A DNA stretch of 64,000 nt from Capnocytophaga haemolytica (GCF_001553545.1 NZ_CP014227.1:649501-713500), one strand, 5' to 3'. Positions 18,561 to 27,307 are shown, counted from the stretch's first letter. A program made the numbers and translations. The notes: generated by a model not told the origin, from the sequence alone.

Positions 18561-20522
18561 TTAATAGTTCACCACTACGTTGAGGCGCTTGGCGAGTATC
18601 TTTTGTAGTTGGAGGTAGCTCATCACTTCCTCTAAGATATTCTGTTTCTCCTCAGGAGTGGCCTCAGGAAGTGCTTCAGAGGTGTGGCTCACTAAGTGTT
18701 TTACCAATAAAGAGCGGATGTTAAGAATGATGTCAGCAATAGCAACGTCAATCTTGGCATCCTTGTCCTTGGCTACGATGTCCTTGCGCAGCCAATTATC
18801 AAGTTGGTAGTTCTCATCCTCCATAATGATTTCAGAAACCTTCTCACTAAGCTCCACAGGTAGCTCGGCGGCAAAGTGATCAAGGTTGTAGTCAGGGTTC
18901 TCTTGGAACTTACTCATCAGCAGCTGATAGATCGCCTTAAAGTCAGGATTGGTGAACTCTATCTCATCCTCTTGTAGCTCTAAAAAGATTTTCTCATACA
19001 CTTTTAGCTCTTGTTGTACTTCTTTTTCTTCAAGTTGCCCCTCTTCATCAGTTAGCAGTACGATATCGGTAAAGGTGCACGTGCGGTTACCATAGAGTAG
19101 GAGGTATTTTATCAGGTCGTGCTCTAAGATCTCTAAGCGATTAGTGGTGCGCTGTGCTTGCTGTTCAGGGGTGTGCGAGACCTGCAATGTAGGCTTACGT
19201 CGCTCTACTTTTTGTCCTTCAAAGGCGTCGTTTTTAAGGATTTGTGAGAGGGTGGAAAAGAGCACAGCCTCCGAAATATCCATAATGGAAGCGCACTCAC
19301 GCACGTAAACTTCCTGCTTGATCAGGTCGGGGATTTTGGAGATGCTCTCCACAATATCGCGGATAGTAGATGCTTTCTTGATTGGGTCGCCTTGGGACTC
19401 CTCCATCAAAAGGGAGGCTTTGAAGCGGATAAAATCAACGGCATTTTGCTCTAAATAGAGTACTAAATCCTCGTAGGCGGTTTTCTTGGCAAAGCTGTCA
19501 GGGTCTTCTCCCTCAGGAAAAGTACAGACTTTTACGTTCATCCCCTCTTCGAGGATGAGATCAACCCCACGCAAAGAGGCTCTAAGTCCTGCCGCATCGC
19601 CATCATAAAGCACTGTGATGTTGGGTGTAAGACGCTTGATAAGGCGGATCTGGTCGGGGGTGAGGGCGGTGCCACTGGAGGCTACCACGTTCTCAATACT
19701 CTTTTGGTGCATCTGGATCACATCGGTATAGCCTTCAACCAAGTAGCAGTTATCAGCCTTAGCGATAGCTTGCTTGGCGTAGTAGATACCATAGAGCACC
19801 TTACTCTTGTGGTAAATCTCACTTTCGGGCGAGTTGAGGTACTTGGCAGCCTTCTTGTCTTGCACGAGCACACGCCCCCCGAAGCCGAGCACACGGCCGC
19901 TCATTGAGTGTATTGGGAACATCACACGCCCTTTAAAGCGGTCGAAACGGCGGTCGTCCTTGACGATGGTAAGCCCTGTTTTCTCTAAAAATTCGAGTTT
20001 GTAGCCATTCTTGAGGGCGGTATCGGTAAAGGCTGTCCACTCGTCAAGGGAGAAGCCGAGGTGGAATTTCTCAATGGTTTCGGGGGTAAAGCCGCGTTCC
20101 TTAAAGTAAGTAAGGCCTACCGCCTTGCCCTGCTCGGTGTTGTGAAGGGTTTGCGCAAAGTACTGCTGGGCGTATTCCGATACGATGTAAAGGCTCTCAC
20201 GCTCGTCGGCTTTATCATCGGAAGGGGTGCCTGTTTCCTCGACATCGATGTTATATTTCTTTGCCAGATAGCGGATTGCCTCGGGGTAAGTGAAGTGTTC
20301 GTGTTCCATCAAGAAGGCAATGGCATTACCGCCCTTGCCGCTGGAGAAATCTTTCCAAATTTGCTTTACAGGCGATACCATAAAACTCGGGGTGCGCTCA
20401 TTGGAGAAAGGGCTGAGCCCTTTGAGGTTAGAGCCTGCCCGTTTGAGTTGGACGAAGTCGCCAATGACCTCCTCTACGCGCATTTGGTCATATACTTTAT
20501 CGATGGTAGTCTTTGAAATCAT
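18561..20522 (-). CDS. dnaG: DNA primase with cysteine-free N-terminal domain
   Basis: Synthesises RNA primers at the replication fork. The start is set at 20522 (MISKTTIDKVYDQ, 653 residues); an upstream extension of the frame would run through the promoter TACCTTTG at 20527-20534, only 4 bp before this ATG. The N-terminal region aligns with the primase zinc-binding domain (LKGLSPFSNERTPSF, KQIWKDFSSGKGG), but all four usual zinc ligands (CPFH and CFGC) are replaced by Ser, Ser, Asp and Ser. The RNA-polymerase/TOPRIM core is complete, with YLVEGYTDVI near residue 260 and VLYDGDAAG. The C-terminal region should bind DnaB. I recall similar zinc-less primases in other Flavobacteriia, so this is probably lineage-typical. 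Confidence 0.96.
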   Translation of the reverse strand: MISKTTIDKVYDQMRVEEVIGDFVQLKRAGSNLKGLSPFSNERTPSFMVSPVKQIWKDFSSGKGGNAIAFLMEHEHFTYPEAIRYLAKKYNIDVEETGTPSDDKADERESLYIVSEYAQQYFAQTLHNTEQGKAVGLTYFKERGFTPETIEKFHLGFSLDEWTAFTDTALKNGYKLEFLEKTGLTIVKDDRRFDRFKGRVMFPIHSMSGRVLGFGGRVLVQDKKAAKYLNSPESEIYHKSKVLYGIYYAKQAIAKADNCYLVEGYTDVIQMHQKSIENVVASSGTALTPDQIRLIKRLTPNITVLYDGDAAGLRASLRGVDLILEEGMNVKVCTFPEGEDPDSFAKKTAYEDLVLYLEQNAVDFIRFKASLLMEESQGDPIKKASTIRDIVESISKIPDLIKQEVYVRECASIMDISEAVLFSTLSQILKNDAFEGQKVERRKPTLQVSHTPEQQAQRTTNRLEILEHDLIKYLLLYGNRTCTFTDIVLLTDEEGQLEEKEVQQELKVYEKIFLELQEDEIEFTNPDFKAIYQLLMSKFQENPDYNLDHFAAELPVELSEKVSEIIMEDENYQLDNWLRKDIVAKDKDAKIDVAIADIILNIRSLLVKHLVSHTSEALPEATPEEKQNILEEVMSYLQLQKILAKRLNVVVNY

Positions 20523-20526
20523 AGGG

Positions 20527-20534
20527 CAAAGGTA
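20527..20534 (-). promoter_or_regulatory. Promoter -7 box of dnaG, apparently leaderless
   Basis: TACCTTTG on the minus strand with only 4 bp between the box and the ATG, so transcription should begin at or next to the start codon. No clear -33 box is seen. Confidence 0.6.
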
Positions 20535-20734
20535 CAATATTTTTTGGAGATTAAGAGAAAGTAGGCAAGAATTAGTGTATGAAGAATAGTTTTGCGCTAT
20601 ACTTACTCCTTGAATTTGGTAAGGTGAGATGTATAAAAAAGAATGTGATTTTTTAGTGTTTATATAATATAGAGAGCAGAGATCCATATTAAATCTGATC
20701 TCTGCTCTCTACTTTTTGTTCTTTACTCTCTATT

Positions 20735-21406
20735 CTAAAATATCCTATACCCTGCTGAGATGCTAAACACCATATTGCGCGAGTTGCCATAAGTGTGCTG
20801 AGGCAGCACATCGGTGAAGCCATAGCCAAACTGTACTGAACCTGTAAAGCGCCACACTTCCACGCCTGTGCCTATCTGAATCCCTACGTCGAAAGGCTTA
20901 AAGTCGTCCTTTTCACCTGTACCTACGGTCAAGGAGTGCCATTTAGAGTCCGTATGACGTCGCTCGCCAGGGTTGTCAGTGGTATGCTCTTCCTTCACAT
21001 TGCCGTATAAACCAAGTGCCACATAAGGTCCTACCCGTGCGGTGAGCGTTACTTTATCGCTTACAGGTATGCGATACCTGAAATGCACAGGCATCTCCAA
21101 GTAGTTGCGGAAGACGTATTGCGCATCCTTGCGGTACTCCGTGCGCGTATCAACCACATTTTCCAAGGTGTTGCCTTTCATTGAGAATACCAAGCCCGTC
21201 TCCAAGCCAAAACCTTTCGGGAAGTTCACCGTAAAAAGTGCCCCTGCGTTGATACCTGCATTGGGGTAATTGTCCGCATCTCCCAATTCTGAGAGGTAAA
21301 GCCCTGAGACGTTCAGCCCTGCGCGTACCTCTAAACCTACGGTAGTTTGTCCTACCGCTGTATAGCCCCCTACGAGGGCTGCCAATAGTAAAATTAGTTT
21401 CTTCAT
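20735..21406 (-). CDS. Outer-membrane beta-barrel protein
   Basis: A 223-residue exported protein with the signal peptide MKKLILLLAALVGGYTAVGQ. The mature part has alternating hydrophobic strands ending in YRIF, an aromatic C-terminus typical of outer-membrane barrels, and fits the PorT/OMP_b-brl type common in Bacteroidota (GLEVRAGLNVSGLYLS, GFGLETGLVFSMKG, YLEMPVHFRYRIP). It is a paralogue of the next upstream gene, sharing the blocks LEVRxGLN, MetTGLVF-like and YLExPVHFR. Function is unknown; such small barrels are often structural or minor porins. Probably transcribed with its paralogue, 34 bp apart. Confidence 0.88.
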   Translation of the reverse strand: MKKLILLLAALVGGYTAVGQTTVGLEVRAGLNVSGLYLSELGDADNYPNAGINAGALFTVNFPKGFGLETGLVFSMKGNTLENVVDTRTEYRKDAQYVFRNYLEMPVHFRYRIPVSDKVTLTARVGPYVALGLYGNVKEEHTTDNPGERRHTDSKWHSLTVGTGEKDDFKPFDVGIQIGTGVEVWRFTGSVQFGYGFTDVLPQHTYGNSRNMVFSISAGYRIF

Positions 21407-21440
21407 ATAATTATCTATTTAAGTGTTACATATTTTATTA

Positions 21441-22298
21441 CTAAAAGAAGCGATAGCCTCCTGTGATGGTAAAGGCATAATTGCGTGTATCGCCCCACTC
21501 GGCTTGCCCTCGGGTGCCTGTTTGAGGGTCGTAAGTGTTGAAAGGCGTGTTATACACATCCAAGAAGCCAAAGCTAAACTGCAAGCCTATGGTAGCCTTA
21601 CCGATTTCGACCCCTGTGGCAATTGCCCAACCACTATCGAAACTGCGGAAATCAGCGTCGGCAGTGTTGCCCACTTTCAGTTTAAAACGCTCCTTATCGG
21701 TACTACTGCTCCTATTGCCCCCTCTGGCAAAGGTGACAAAATCGCCTTTAGCAAGCACATTGCCGTGGGTAGCAAAAGCAAAATAAGGACCTGTGCGCGC
21801 AAATAGTGTTACGTTGCCCAGTGGTACACGTACCCTAAAATGCACAGGCAGTTCTAAATAATTGCAGTAGAGGTTCGCCTCACCTTCTATGCGGGCACCT
21901 GTATTGCGGTTATAGCCATCAACCTTCCACGTTTCACCTTTTGAGGTAAATACCAACCCCGTTTCCATACCGAGGTATTTTGAGAAGTTCAGCGTTGCCA
22001 AGCAGCCGAGGTGCAGCCCTACATTGGGGCTGACTTGCATTGGTATGGGCGATAGTTCGTGTGATATCCACGCGATGTTAAGCCCGCCGCGCACTTCCAA
22101 ACCTACTTTGTTCCACACCTCATTGTGGCGGCTTGAAGGGCGTTGTGCACTCACATCGGTGGTGTCGCGAGGGGCTTCCTGCACTGTGGGGGTCACTAAG
22201 GTGTCGCGCACTGGTGCCACCTGCGTGCTATCTATTTGTGCATTGGCAGCGAATACACCTGCTAACGCACTTACTGCTAATAAGATACCTTTTTTCAT
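21441..22298 (-). CDS. Outer-membrane beta-barrel protein, paralogue of the neighbour
   Basis: A 285-residue exported barrel protein with signal peptide MKKGILLAVSALAGVFAANA and an extra Thr/Asp-rich stretch (residues 22-55) before the barrel. The blocks GLEVRGGLNIAWIS, LGMETGLVFTSKGETW and YLELPVHFRVRVP align with the 223-residue neighbour, showing a tandem duplication, and the C-terminus ends YRFF. A -7 box (22324-22331) lies 26 bp upstream. Function unknown. Confidence 0.88.
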   Translation of the reverse strand: MKKGILLAVSALAGVFAANAQIDSTQVAPVRDTLVTPTVQEAPRDTTDVSAQRPSSRHNEVWNKVGLEVRGGLNIAWISHELSPIPMQVSPNVGLHLGCLATLNFSKYLGMETGLVFTSKGETWKVDGYNRNTGARIEGEANLYCNYLELPVHFRVRVPLGNVTLFARTGPYFAFATHGNVLAKGDFVTFARGGNRSSSTDKERFKLKVGNTADADFRSFDSGWAIATGVEIGKATIGLQFSFGFLDVYNTPFNTYDPQTGTRGQAEWGDTRNYAFTITGGYRFF

Positions 22299-22323
22299 CT
22301 GTAAAACTATTTAATTGATAAGG

Positions 22324-22331
22324 CAAAGATA
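22324..22331 (-). promoter_or_regulatory. Promoter -7 box of the beta-barrel pair
   Basis: TATCTTTG on the minus strand, 25 bp before the ATG at 22298. Confidence 0.6.
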
Positions 22332-22437
22332 CGGCTTTATTTTAGAAGTGACAAATTCCTATAGCATTTTTTAAGCTATTTTCAAGAGTTTTTTCTGTTA
22401 GTGCTTCCTTTTTTTGTAGTTTTTTTACTTGATAAGG

Positions 22438-22466
22438 TTGTTATTGATTTTATTTTTGTACTTTTG
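22438..22466 (+). promoter_or_regulatory. Promoter of the carboxypeptidase-regulatory-like gene
   Basis: TTG at 22438-22440, then TACTTTTG at 22459-22466. It lies inside the longest possible reading frame and so decides the start at 22491. Confidence 0.65.
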
Positions 22467-22490
22467 CGCTGTAATTTCAAAATTGTGTTT

Positions 22491-23657
22491 ATGAAAAAGA
22501 TATTTTGTTTACTGTTTTTAGCGATGAGCCTTATTGGGGTAAAGGGTTACAGCCAGCACGTGCTCAAAGCGGTTATTTTAGATGAGGAAACTCAGGCACC
22601 TGTGCCTTATGCTACGGTGCACAACGAGCTGAATTACGCCATTAGTAACGACGATGGGGGCTTCTACATTGAGTCGACAGCAAACCCTCTGACCATTGAG
22701 TGCTTGGGGTACGAGACCCTTAAGACGAGCTTCACAGAGCTGAAAGGGAAGTCGAAGATCTACTTAAAGCCTAAGACGTTTGAGCTTGAGGCTATTACCC
22801 TCACAGCGGGCGACCCTTATACGTTGATGAAGAAGGCGGCTGCTAAGTGGTATGCTCTTTCGCCACATAAGGAGCGCTTTTTTATGCGTGGGCTGCTTCG
22901 TAAGAATGGTGAAATAGAGAAGCTCATCGACCTTACAGGGAAGATTGAGAAGAACACGCTTTTCAGTATGGAAGGGCTTTCAACGCCTAAGGATAACTAT
23001 AGGATTGAGCTCGAGAATGCGCGCTTGGCGAGTGTGAACACCAGCAAGAAGTACTACATCAAGATGATGAACTTTGAGGGATTGCTCAACTCAGTGGCTT
23101 CGCCGTGGACGCCTGCCGATAAGTATTCGCATACGTATTCCTCAGGGAATGACTCGCTTTCGGCTAAGTTAGACTTTGCTTTTAAAGATGCTAAGAAGAA
23201 GAACGAAAAGGGGCACTATCTGCTCAAGAAAGGTCAGTATACGTTCGATCAGCTGTACCTGACCTTTAACAATCCCGATGGGCAGTTGATGCCTTTCGGT
23301 CCGAACTTGAAGACGCGCACTTTGAAGTTTGAGAAGCGTTCCGATTTTGCTCTGAATGAGGCTACGGGTAAGTACCAGCTCTCAAAGGCTTACTACTATC
23401 ACAAGGTGGAGGTGGTGTCGAAGGAGGGCACAGATGTGTTCGATTTGTACTATTTCTACACCGCTGAACCACTGCCATCGGAAGAGCCTGTGACGGCAAA
23501 TGTATCGGCAAAGATGGATATGTTCCAGCTTAAGCGTGCCTACAACCCTGAGTTCTGGGAGCACACGGATATACTGCTGCTTACCGACGAGATGCGTGCC
23601 TTTATCGACAAAGTCAATAGTAGCAAGGAGCCCAGGAGCATTAGTAACTTTAAGTAA
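22491..23657 (+). CDS. Exported protein with carboxypeptidase-regulatory-like domain
   Basis: A 388-residue protein starting MKKIFCLLFLAMSLIGVKGYSQ, a signal peptide. Residues 22-100 form the Ig-like carboxypeptidase D regulatory domain (LKAVILDEETQAPVPYATV, NDDGGFYIE, IECLGYETL), the same module that precedes many TonB-dependent receptors and surface proteins. The remaining 290 residues are a family found beside it in Bacteroidota without known function. No TonB-dependent barrel follows. The frame remains open upstream to 22401, but the promoter at 22438-22466 excludes that. An intrinsic terminator follows at 23707. Confidence 0.85.
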   Translation: MKKIFCLLFLAMSLIGVKGYSQHVLKAVILDEETQAPVPYATVHNELNYAISNDDGGFYIESTANPLTIECLGYETLKTSFTELKGKSKIYLKPKTFELEAITLTAGDPYTLMKKAAAKWYALSPHKERFFMRGLLRKNGEIEKLIDLTGKIEKNTLFSMEGLSTPKDNYRIELENARLASVNTSKKYYIKMMNFEGLLNSVASPWTPADKYSHTYSSGNDSLSAKLDFAFKDAKKKNEKGHYLLKKGQYTFDQLYLTFNNPDGQLMPFGPNLKTRTLKFEKRSDFALNEATGKYQLSKAYYYHKVEVVSKEGTDVFDLYYFYTAEPLPSEEPVTANVSAKMDMFQLKRAYNPEFWEHTDILLLTDEMRAFIDKVNSSKEPRSISNFK

Positions 23658-23660
23658 AGG

Positions 23661-23716
23661 GGATTAGTGATCAGGGATTAGGGGTCAGTAATCAGCGATC
23701 AGGTATAAGCGGGAGG
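23661..23716. repeat. Heptad array, purine type, leading into a terminator
   Basis: Eight exact 7-bp units after the stop codon, including GGATTAG, TGATCAG and GGGTCAG; the last unit forms the left arm of the terminator. Confidence 0.7.
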
Positions 23717-23737
23717 TTTAAGCTTCCCGCTTTTTTT
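23707..23737 (+). terminator. Intrinsic terminator
   Basis: AAGCGGGA at 23707-23714 pairs with TCCCGCTT at 23725-23732, followed by a run of T. Confidence 0.85.
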
Positions 23738-23864
23738 GTGTGCGAATTGCAGTGTGAACCGTGTAGGTAGTTAGCAGCAAGGTAATTTTTATCATATTCG
23801 TATTAAAATTGATCTATTATTGAAGAATGTATAGCACCTAATAGTGCCGAAATAGACCCTTATA

Positions 23865-23889
23865 GGGTAGGGGAGAGGGGTGATAGGGT
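23865..23889 (+). other. Potential G-quadruplex
   Basis: Four G-runs of 3, 4, 4 and 3 with loops of 2, 3 and 5 nt, immediately before the undecamer array. Confidence 0.55.
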
Positions 23890-23966
23890 GCCGTACTGCA
23901 TCCGTATTGGTAGCGTATTGGTACCGTAGTTGCTCTTACGTTTCTCTTACCTTCCTCTTAGGTTTA
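23890..23966. repeat. Undecamer array (11-bp period), seven units
   Basis: Seven contiguous units in exact 11-bp phase, for example TCCGTATTGGT, AGCGTATTGGT, TCTTACGTTTC and TCTTACCTTCC. It is the longest undecamer array here and sits in the 659-bp spacer before miaB, which holds no gene. Confidence 0.8.
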
Positions 23967-24002
23967 GGGGTTAGAGGTCGGTGATTAGTAGTTAGAAAGT
24001 TG
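23961..24002. repeat. Heptad array fused to the undecamer array
   Basis: Six exact 7-bp units (GGTTTAG, GGGTTAG, AGGTCGG and others) beginning inside the last undecamer unit. Confidence 0.65.
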
Positions 24003-24050
24003 TGGAAGAATGTTGTGTTGCAGTATTGTTAAAAAGATGCTGCAAAGATA

Positions 24051-24085
24051 GTGAATAATTTATAATGCACAATGGATAGTGAGTA
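24051..24085. repeat. Heptad array, AT-rich type
   Basis: Five 7-bp units including GTGAATA, ATGCACA and ATGGATA. A further five-unit array (TCATTTA, TCATTGT and similar) lies at 24226-24260. Confidence 0.55.
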
Positions 24086-24267
24086 TTTTTTTTCAGAAGG
24101 CAGAGGTCAGGGGTTGGTTTTAGCGTGTGAGTGCGGTGCTTTTACCCTTGTTATTAATGGGTTACGCTTCTAATGGGGCAATCTGGAACGGTGCTTTTTG
24201 ATGTGTTTGTGCTGAGTGGTACGGGCAATTAATCATTTATCATTGTTTATTTATCATTAAAATTTTG

Positions 24268-24275
24268 TATCTTTG
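24268..24275 (+). promoter_or_regulatory. Promoter -7 box of miaB
   Basis: TATCTTTG, 41 bp before the ATG. Confidence 0.65.
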
Positions 24276-24316
24276 CGCCCTAATCACTACTACTAAGGGC
24301 TAATCACTATACACAA

Positions 24317-25768
24317 ATGGCAAAAGAAATAGACGAAGCTAAGCAAGGGCAAAGCCTTGTGATGGCTACTAATGCTCAGAATACTAAGAAGTTATACATA
24401 GAGAGCTACGGCTGTCAGATGAATTTTTCCGATAGCGAGATCGTAGCGTCTATCCTCTCGAAGGTGGGTTACAACACTACCGATCAACTTGAGGAGGCGG
24501 ATTTGGTGCTTATCAATACTTGTTCGGTACGCGAGAAAGCCGAGCAAACTATACGTAAGCGTTTGGAACAGTTCAACAGCTATAAGCGCAAGAAGCCCGC
24601 GATGAAGGTGGGCGTGCTGGGCTGTATGGCAGAGCGCGTAAAGCACGCTTTTTTGGAAGAGGAAAAGATAGTCGATATGGTGGTAGGTCCTGATGCGTAT
24701 AAAGACCTTCCCAACCTCTTGGAGGACGTGGAAAGCGGGCGTGAGGCAGTGAATGTGATCCTCTCTAAGGACGAGACCTACGCGGATATTGCCCCTATTA
24801 GGCTCGGCAGCAATGGGGTTACGGCTTTTGTGTCCATCACACGCGGTTGCGACAATATGTGTACGTTCTGCATTGTTCCTTTCACTCGTGGACGGGAACG
24901 CAGCCGCGACCCTTACTCCATCCTCAATGAGATTGGCGACCTTGCTGAGCGTGGTTTTAAGGAGGTTACGCTGCTGGGGCAGAATGTCGATAGCTATCTG
25001 TGGTATGGCGGCGGCCTCAAGAAGGACTTTGCTAAGGCCAGCGAGATGCAGCAAGCCACTGCGGTGAACTTTGCAGGGCTGCTGGATATGGTAGCAACGG
25101 CTTACCCCAAGATGCGCATTCGCTTCTCGACCTCCAATCCGCAAGATATGACCCTCGATGTGATCGACACAATGGCACGGCATCACAACATCTGCAAGTA
25201 TATTCACCTACCCGTGCAGAGCGGCAGCAATCGCATCTTAAAGGCGATGAATAGGTTGCACACGCGTGAGGAGTATTTTAAGCTCATTGATGATATACGG
25301 GAGCGCATTCCTGATTGTGCTATTTCTCAGGATATGATTGCGGGCTTCCCCACAGAGACAGAGGAAGATCACCGCGATACATTGAGCCTTATGGAGTACG
25401 TAAAGTACGATTTCGGCTTTATGTTTGCCTACTCAGAGCGACCCGGTACGCTGGCTGCGCGCAAGATAGAAGACGATGTGCCCGAGGAGGTAAAGAAACG
25501 CCGCCTTATGGAGATTATCGACTTGCAACAGAAGCACAGTGCTATTCGCACGCAGGCGCAAGTGGGCAAGGTGGTAGAAGTGCTCATTGAAGGCACCAGC
25601 AAGAAGTCTGCCGAGCAGTGGATGGGGCGCAATACCCAGAATACGGTGGTGGTATTCCCCAAAGGGGACTATAAGGTAGGCGACTTTGTAGATGTGCTGG
25701 TAGAAAGCTGCACCTCGACCACGCTCATCGGCAAGGCAGTAGGGAAGACGGGGTATTTTAATGAATAA
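24317..25768 (+). CDS. miaB: tRNA-2-methylthio-N6-dimethylallyladenosine synthase
   Basis: Adds a methylthio group to i6A37 of tRNAs reading UNN codons; a radical-SAM enzyme with two [4Fe-4S] clusters. The 483 residues show the N-terminal UPF0004 domain with Cys33 (SYGCQMN), Cys69 (NTCSVRE) and Cys103 (LGCMAER), the radical-SAM CxxxCxxC at Cys178, Cys182 and Cys185 (GCDNMCTFC), and a C-terminal TRAM domain. The YGCQMN and RGRERS motifs separate MiaB from its paralogues RimO and MtaB. Its own promoter lies 41 bp upstream; the DUF2004 gene follows 9 bp after its stop. Confidence 0.96.
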   Translation: MAKEIDEAKQGQSLVMATNAQNTKKLYIESYGCQMNFSDSEIVASILSKVGYNTTDQLEEADLVLINTCSVREKAEQTIRKRLEQFNSYKRKKPAMKVGVLGCMAERVKHAFLEEEKIVDMVVGPDAYKDLPNLLEDVESGREAVNVILSKDETYADIAPIRLGSNGVTAFVSITRGCDNMCTFCIVPFTRGRERSRDPYSILNEIGDLAERGFKEVTLLGQNVDSYLWYGGGLKKDFAKASEMQQATAVNFAGLLDMVATAYPKMRIRFSTSNPQDMTLDVIDTMARHHNICKYIHLPVQSGSNRILKAMNRLHTREEYFKLIDDIRERIPDCAISQDMIAGFPTETEEDHRDTLSLMEYVKYDFGFMFAYSERPGTLAARKIEDDVPEEVKKRRLMEIIDLQQKHSAIRTQAQVGKVVEVLIEGTSKKSAEQWMGRNTQNTVVVFPKGDYKVGDFVDVLVESCTSTTLIGKAVGKTGYFNE

Positions 25769-25777
25769 GTTTAATAT

Positions 25778-26278
25778 ATGGCAGAGATTACATTAAAAAC
25801 TAAGTATTTTGGGCAGTTGAACTTCCCTGCTGAGGAGGGTATTGTAGCAGACCTTGTTGTGAATTTCGAGGGTGAGGAGTTAGAAATTAGCTTTGACATC
25901 TTTGATAAATTGGTAGAGGAGAAGAATATTGCTACAGTGCAGCTTCTTTTGGATAATGCTGAGGCAATGTACAGCAAAGCGAAGGCGTATATCAAAGCCA
26001 ACTACAAAACCGATGAGGTCATCGCTGAGTTTATAGAGTGGCACATTGAGGAACTCTCTGAGGAGTTTGTAGATGCGTATGGCACGGAAGAGGAGGTTAC
26101 TGCTGAGGAGATTATTAGGCAGCTGCGATTGACACATTTATGGCTTAGCCCTAATGAGGAAGTGCAAGGAGGGGTAGAGATTACTTATGATTTTACGCTA
26201 CAAGAGGTATCGGACGAGATCTTAGCCGTACGCTTTGATAAGAGTCTTGAAATAACAGATGTGGTTTGGGAAAGATAA
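25778..26278 (+). CDS. DUF2004-like protein, function unknown
   Basis: A 166-residue acidic, soluble protein without signal peptide or membrane helix. The beginning (MAEITLKTKYFGQLNF) and the ending (LEITDVVWER) fit the DUF2004 type found scattered in bacteria, which has no assigned function. It follows miaB by 9 bp and precedes the small gene at 26299 by 20 bp, so it is likely read from the miaB promoter. I cannot say more. Confidence 0.65.
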   Translation: MAEITLKTKYFGQLNFPAEEGIVADLVVNFEGEELEISFDIFDKLVEEKNIATVQLLLDNAEAMYSKAKAYIKANYKTDEVIAEFIEWHIEELSEEFVDAYGTEEEVTAEEIIRQLRLTHLWLSPNEEVQGGVEITYDFTLQEVSDEILAVRFDKSLEITDVVWER

Positions 26279-26298
26279 AACAATAAAAAACAAGAGAG

Positions 26299-26505
26299 AT
26301 GGTAACAACATTAGAATTTAAACAACCTATTTCTATAAAACAGCTCTTAGTAGTAGAAAAACTATTAGATGCTATTGGGATAGAAATAAAAAAAGATGAC
26401 ACTGAACTCTCTGAAAAAGAGTTTTTCGCAAAGATTAATAGAGCAAAGAACAGTAAGAGAATGACTCTTACAGAGGAAAAGCAGCGAGAGTTATTTAGTA
26501 TGTAG
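26299..26505 (+). CDS. Putative antitoxin partner of the YoeB-like toxin
   Basis: A 68-residue, charged, helix-rich protein (VTTLEFKQPISIKQLLVVEKLL, ending ELFSM). The position just upstream of a YoeB-type toxin, the small size and the Lys/Glu-rich C-terminus fit an antitoxin, although no Phd/YefM or XRE motif is obvious. The two genes are 11 bp apart. The call is by context. Confidence 0.6.
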   Translation: MVTTLEFKQPISIKQLLVVEKLLDAIGIEIKKDDTELSEKEFFAKINRAKNSKRMTLTEEKQRELFSM

Positions 26506-26516
26506 TAAGGATATGG

Positions 26517-26726
26517 ATGAGGAACTTACTTAAGAAAATAGAACTCTTAGTGAATGAATTAAAAAGACATCCTGAAATAGGAACAGGACATCCAGAAAAG
26601 TTAAAAGGGGGAACTGATGAAATGTCGCGGAGAATAGACAGCAAACACCGATTGATCTATCAGGTAGATGAGGAAAATAAGAAGGTATTCCTTATATCTG
26701 CTTGGGGACACTACGGAGATAAATAA
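26517..26726 (+). CDS. YoeB/Txe-family mRNA-interferase toxin, short N-terminus
   Basis: 69 residues whose C-terminal half matches YoeB: HPEKLKGG, SRRIDSKHRLIYQV and the terminal SAWGHYGDK with the catalytic His-Tyr pair. Typical family members have about 84-90 residues; the expected N-terminal strand and helix (about 18-22 residues) are absent, and the frame is closed upstream at 26496. It may therefore be truncated and inactive, or a natural short form. The toxin would cleave mRNA in the ribosomal A site and be neutralised by the upstream product. luxS starts 9 bp downstream. Confidence 0.75.
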   Translation: MRNLLKKIELLVNELKRHPEIGTGHPEKLKGGTDEMSRRIDSKHRLIYQVDEENKKVFLISAWGHYGDK

Positions 26727-26735
26727 TTAAACACA

Positions 26736-27212
26736 ATGGAAAGAATAGCGAGTTTTTGTATTGATCACTTAAAGTTAGAGCGCGGCATCTACGTATCGCG
26801 CAAGGATTATGTGGGCAGCGAGGTGCTGACCTCTTTTGATATCCGTATGAAACGCCCTTACCGCGAGCCTGTACTCGGTGGGGCAGAAATCCACACAATG
26901 GAGCACTTGGCGGCTACGTGGCTGCGCAATAGTGCGTGGAAAGACAAAATCATCTATTGGGGGCCTATGGGCTGTATGACAGGCAATTATCTGATATTGG
27001 CAGGCGATTATACCTCAAAGGATATTGTACCCCTGATAACAGAGCTCTTTGAGTATATGGCAGCTTTTGAGGGAGAGATACCCGGTGCCTCTGCCTTAGA
27101 GTGCGGCAATTTTTACAATAATAACTTGCCAATGGCGAAGTACGAAGCGAAGAAATACTTAGAGGAAGTGCTTTATCATTTGACAGATGCTAATTTGGAG
27201 TATCCGAAGTAG
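26736..27212 (+). CDS. luxS: S-ribosylhomocysteine lyase (autoinducer-2 synthase)
   Basis: Cleaves S-ribosylhomocysteine to homocysteine and DPD, the AI-2 precursor, in the activated-methyl cycle. The 158 residues carry the metal ligands His53 and His57 (HTMEH) and Cys123 (LECGNFYNNN) and the catalytic Cys80 (GPMGC). The start is unambiguous (MERIASFCIDHLKLERGIY). It follows the toxin gene by 9 bp, and no separate promoter is visible, so it may be driven from miaB or the toxin-antitoxin promoter. AI-2 signalling is well known in oral Bacteroidota, which fits the suspected host genus. Confidence 0.96.
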   Translation: MERIASFCIDHLKLERGIYVSRKDYVGSEVLTSFDIRMKRPYREPVLGGAEIHTMEHLAATWLRNSAWKDKIIYWGPMGCMTGNYLILAGDYTSKDIVPLITELFEYMAAFEGEIPGASALECGNFYNNNLPMAKYEAKKYLEEVLYHLTDANLEYPK

Positions 27213-27307
27213 GGAGGCAAGGTCTCATTTATCAATTGATTAGGTTTGAGAAAGAGAATTTTGAGCTAAGTTTTTTAGGAAGGAGTTGTTTTTTAAGATA
27301 AATGTAC

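Noticed and set aside
24392..25207. 271-codon minus-strand frame opposite miaB
   Set aside because: miaB is certain, and this frame is its complement with His/Leu-rich, non-domain sequence.
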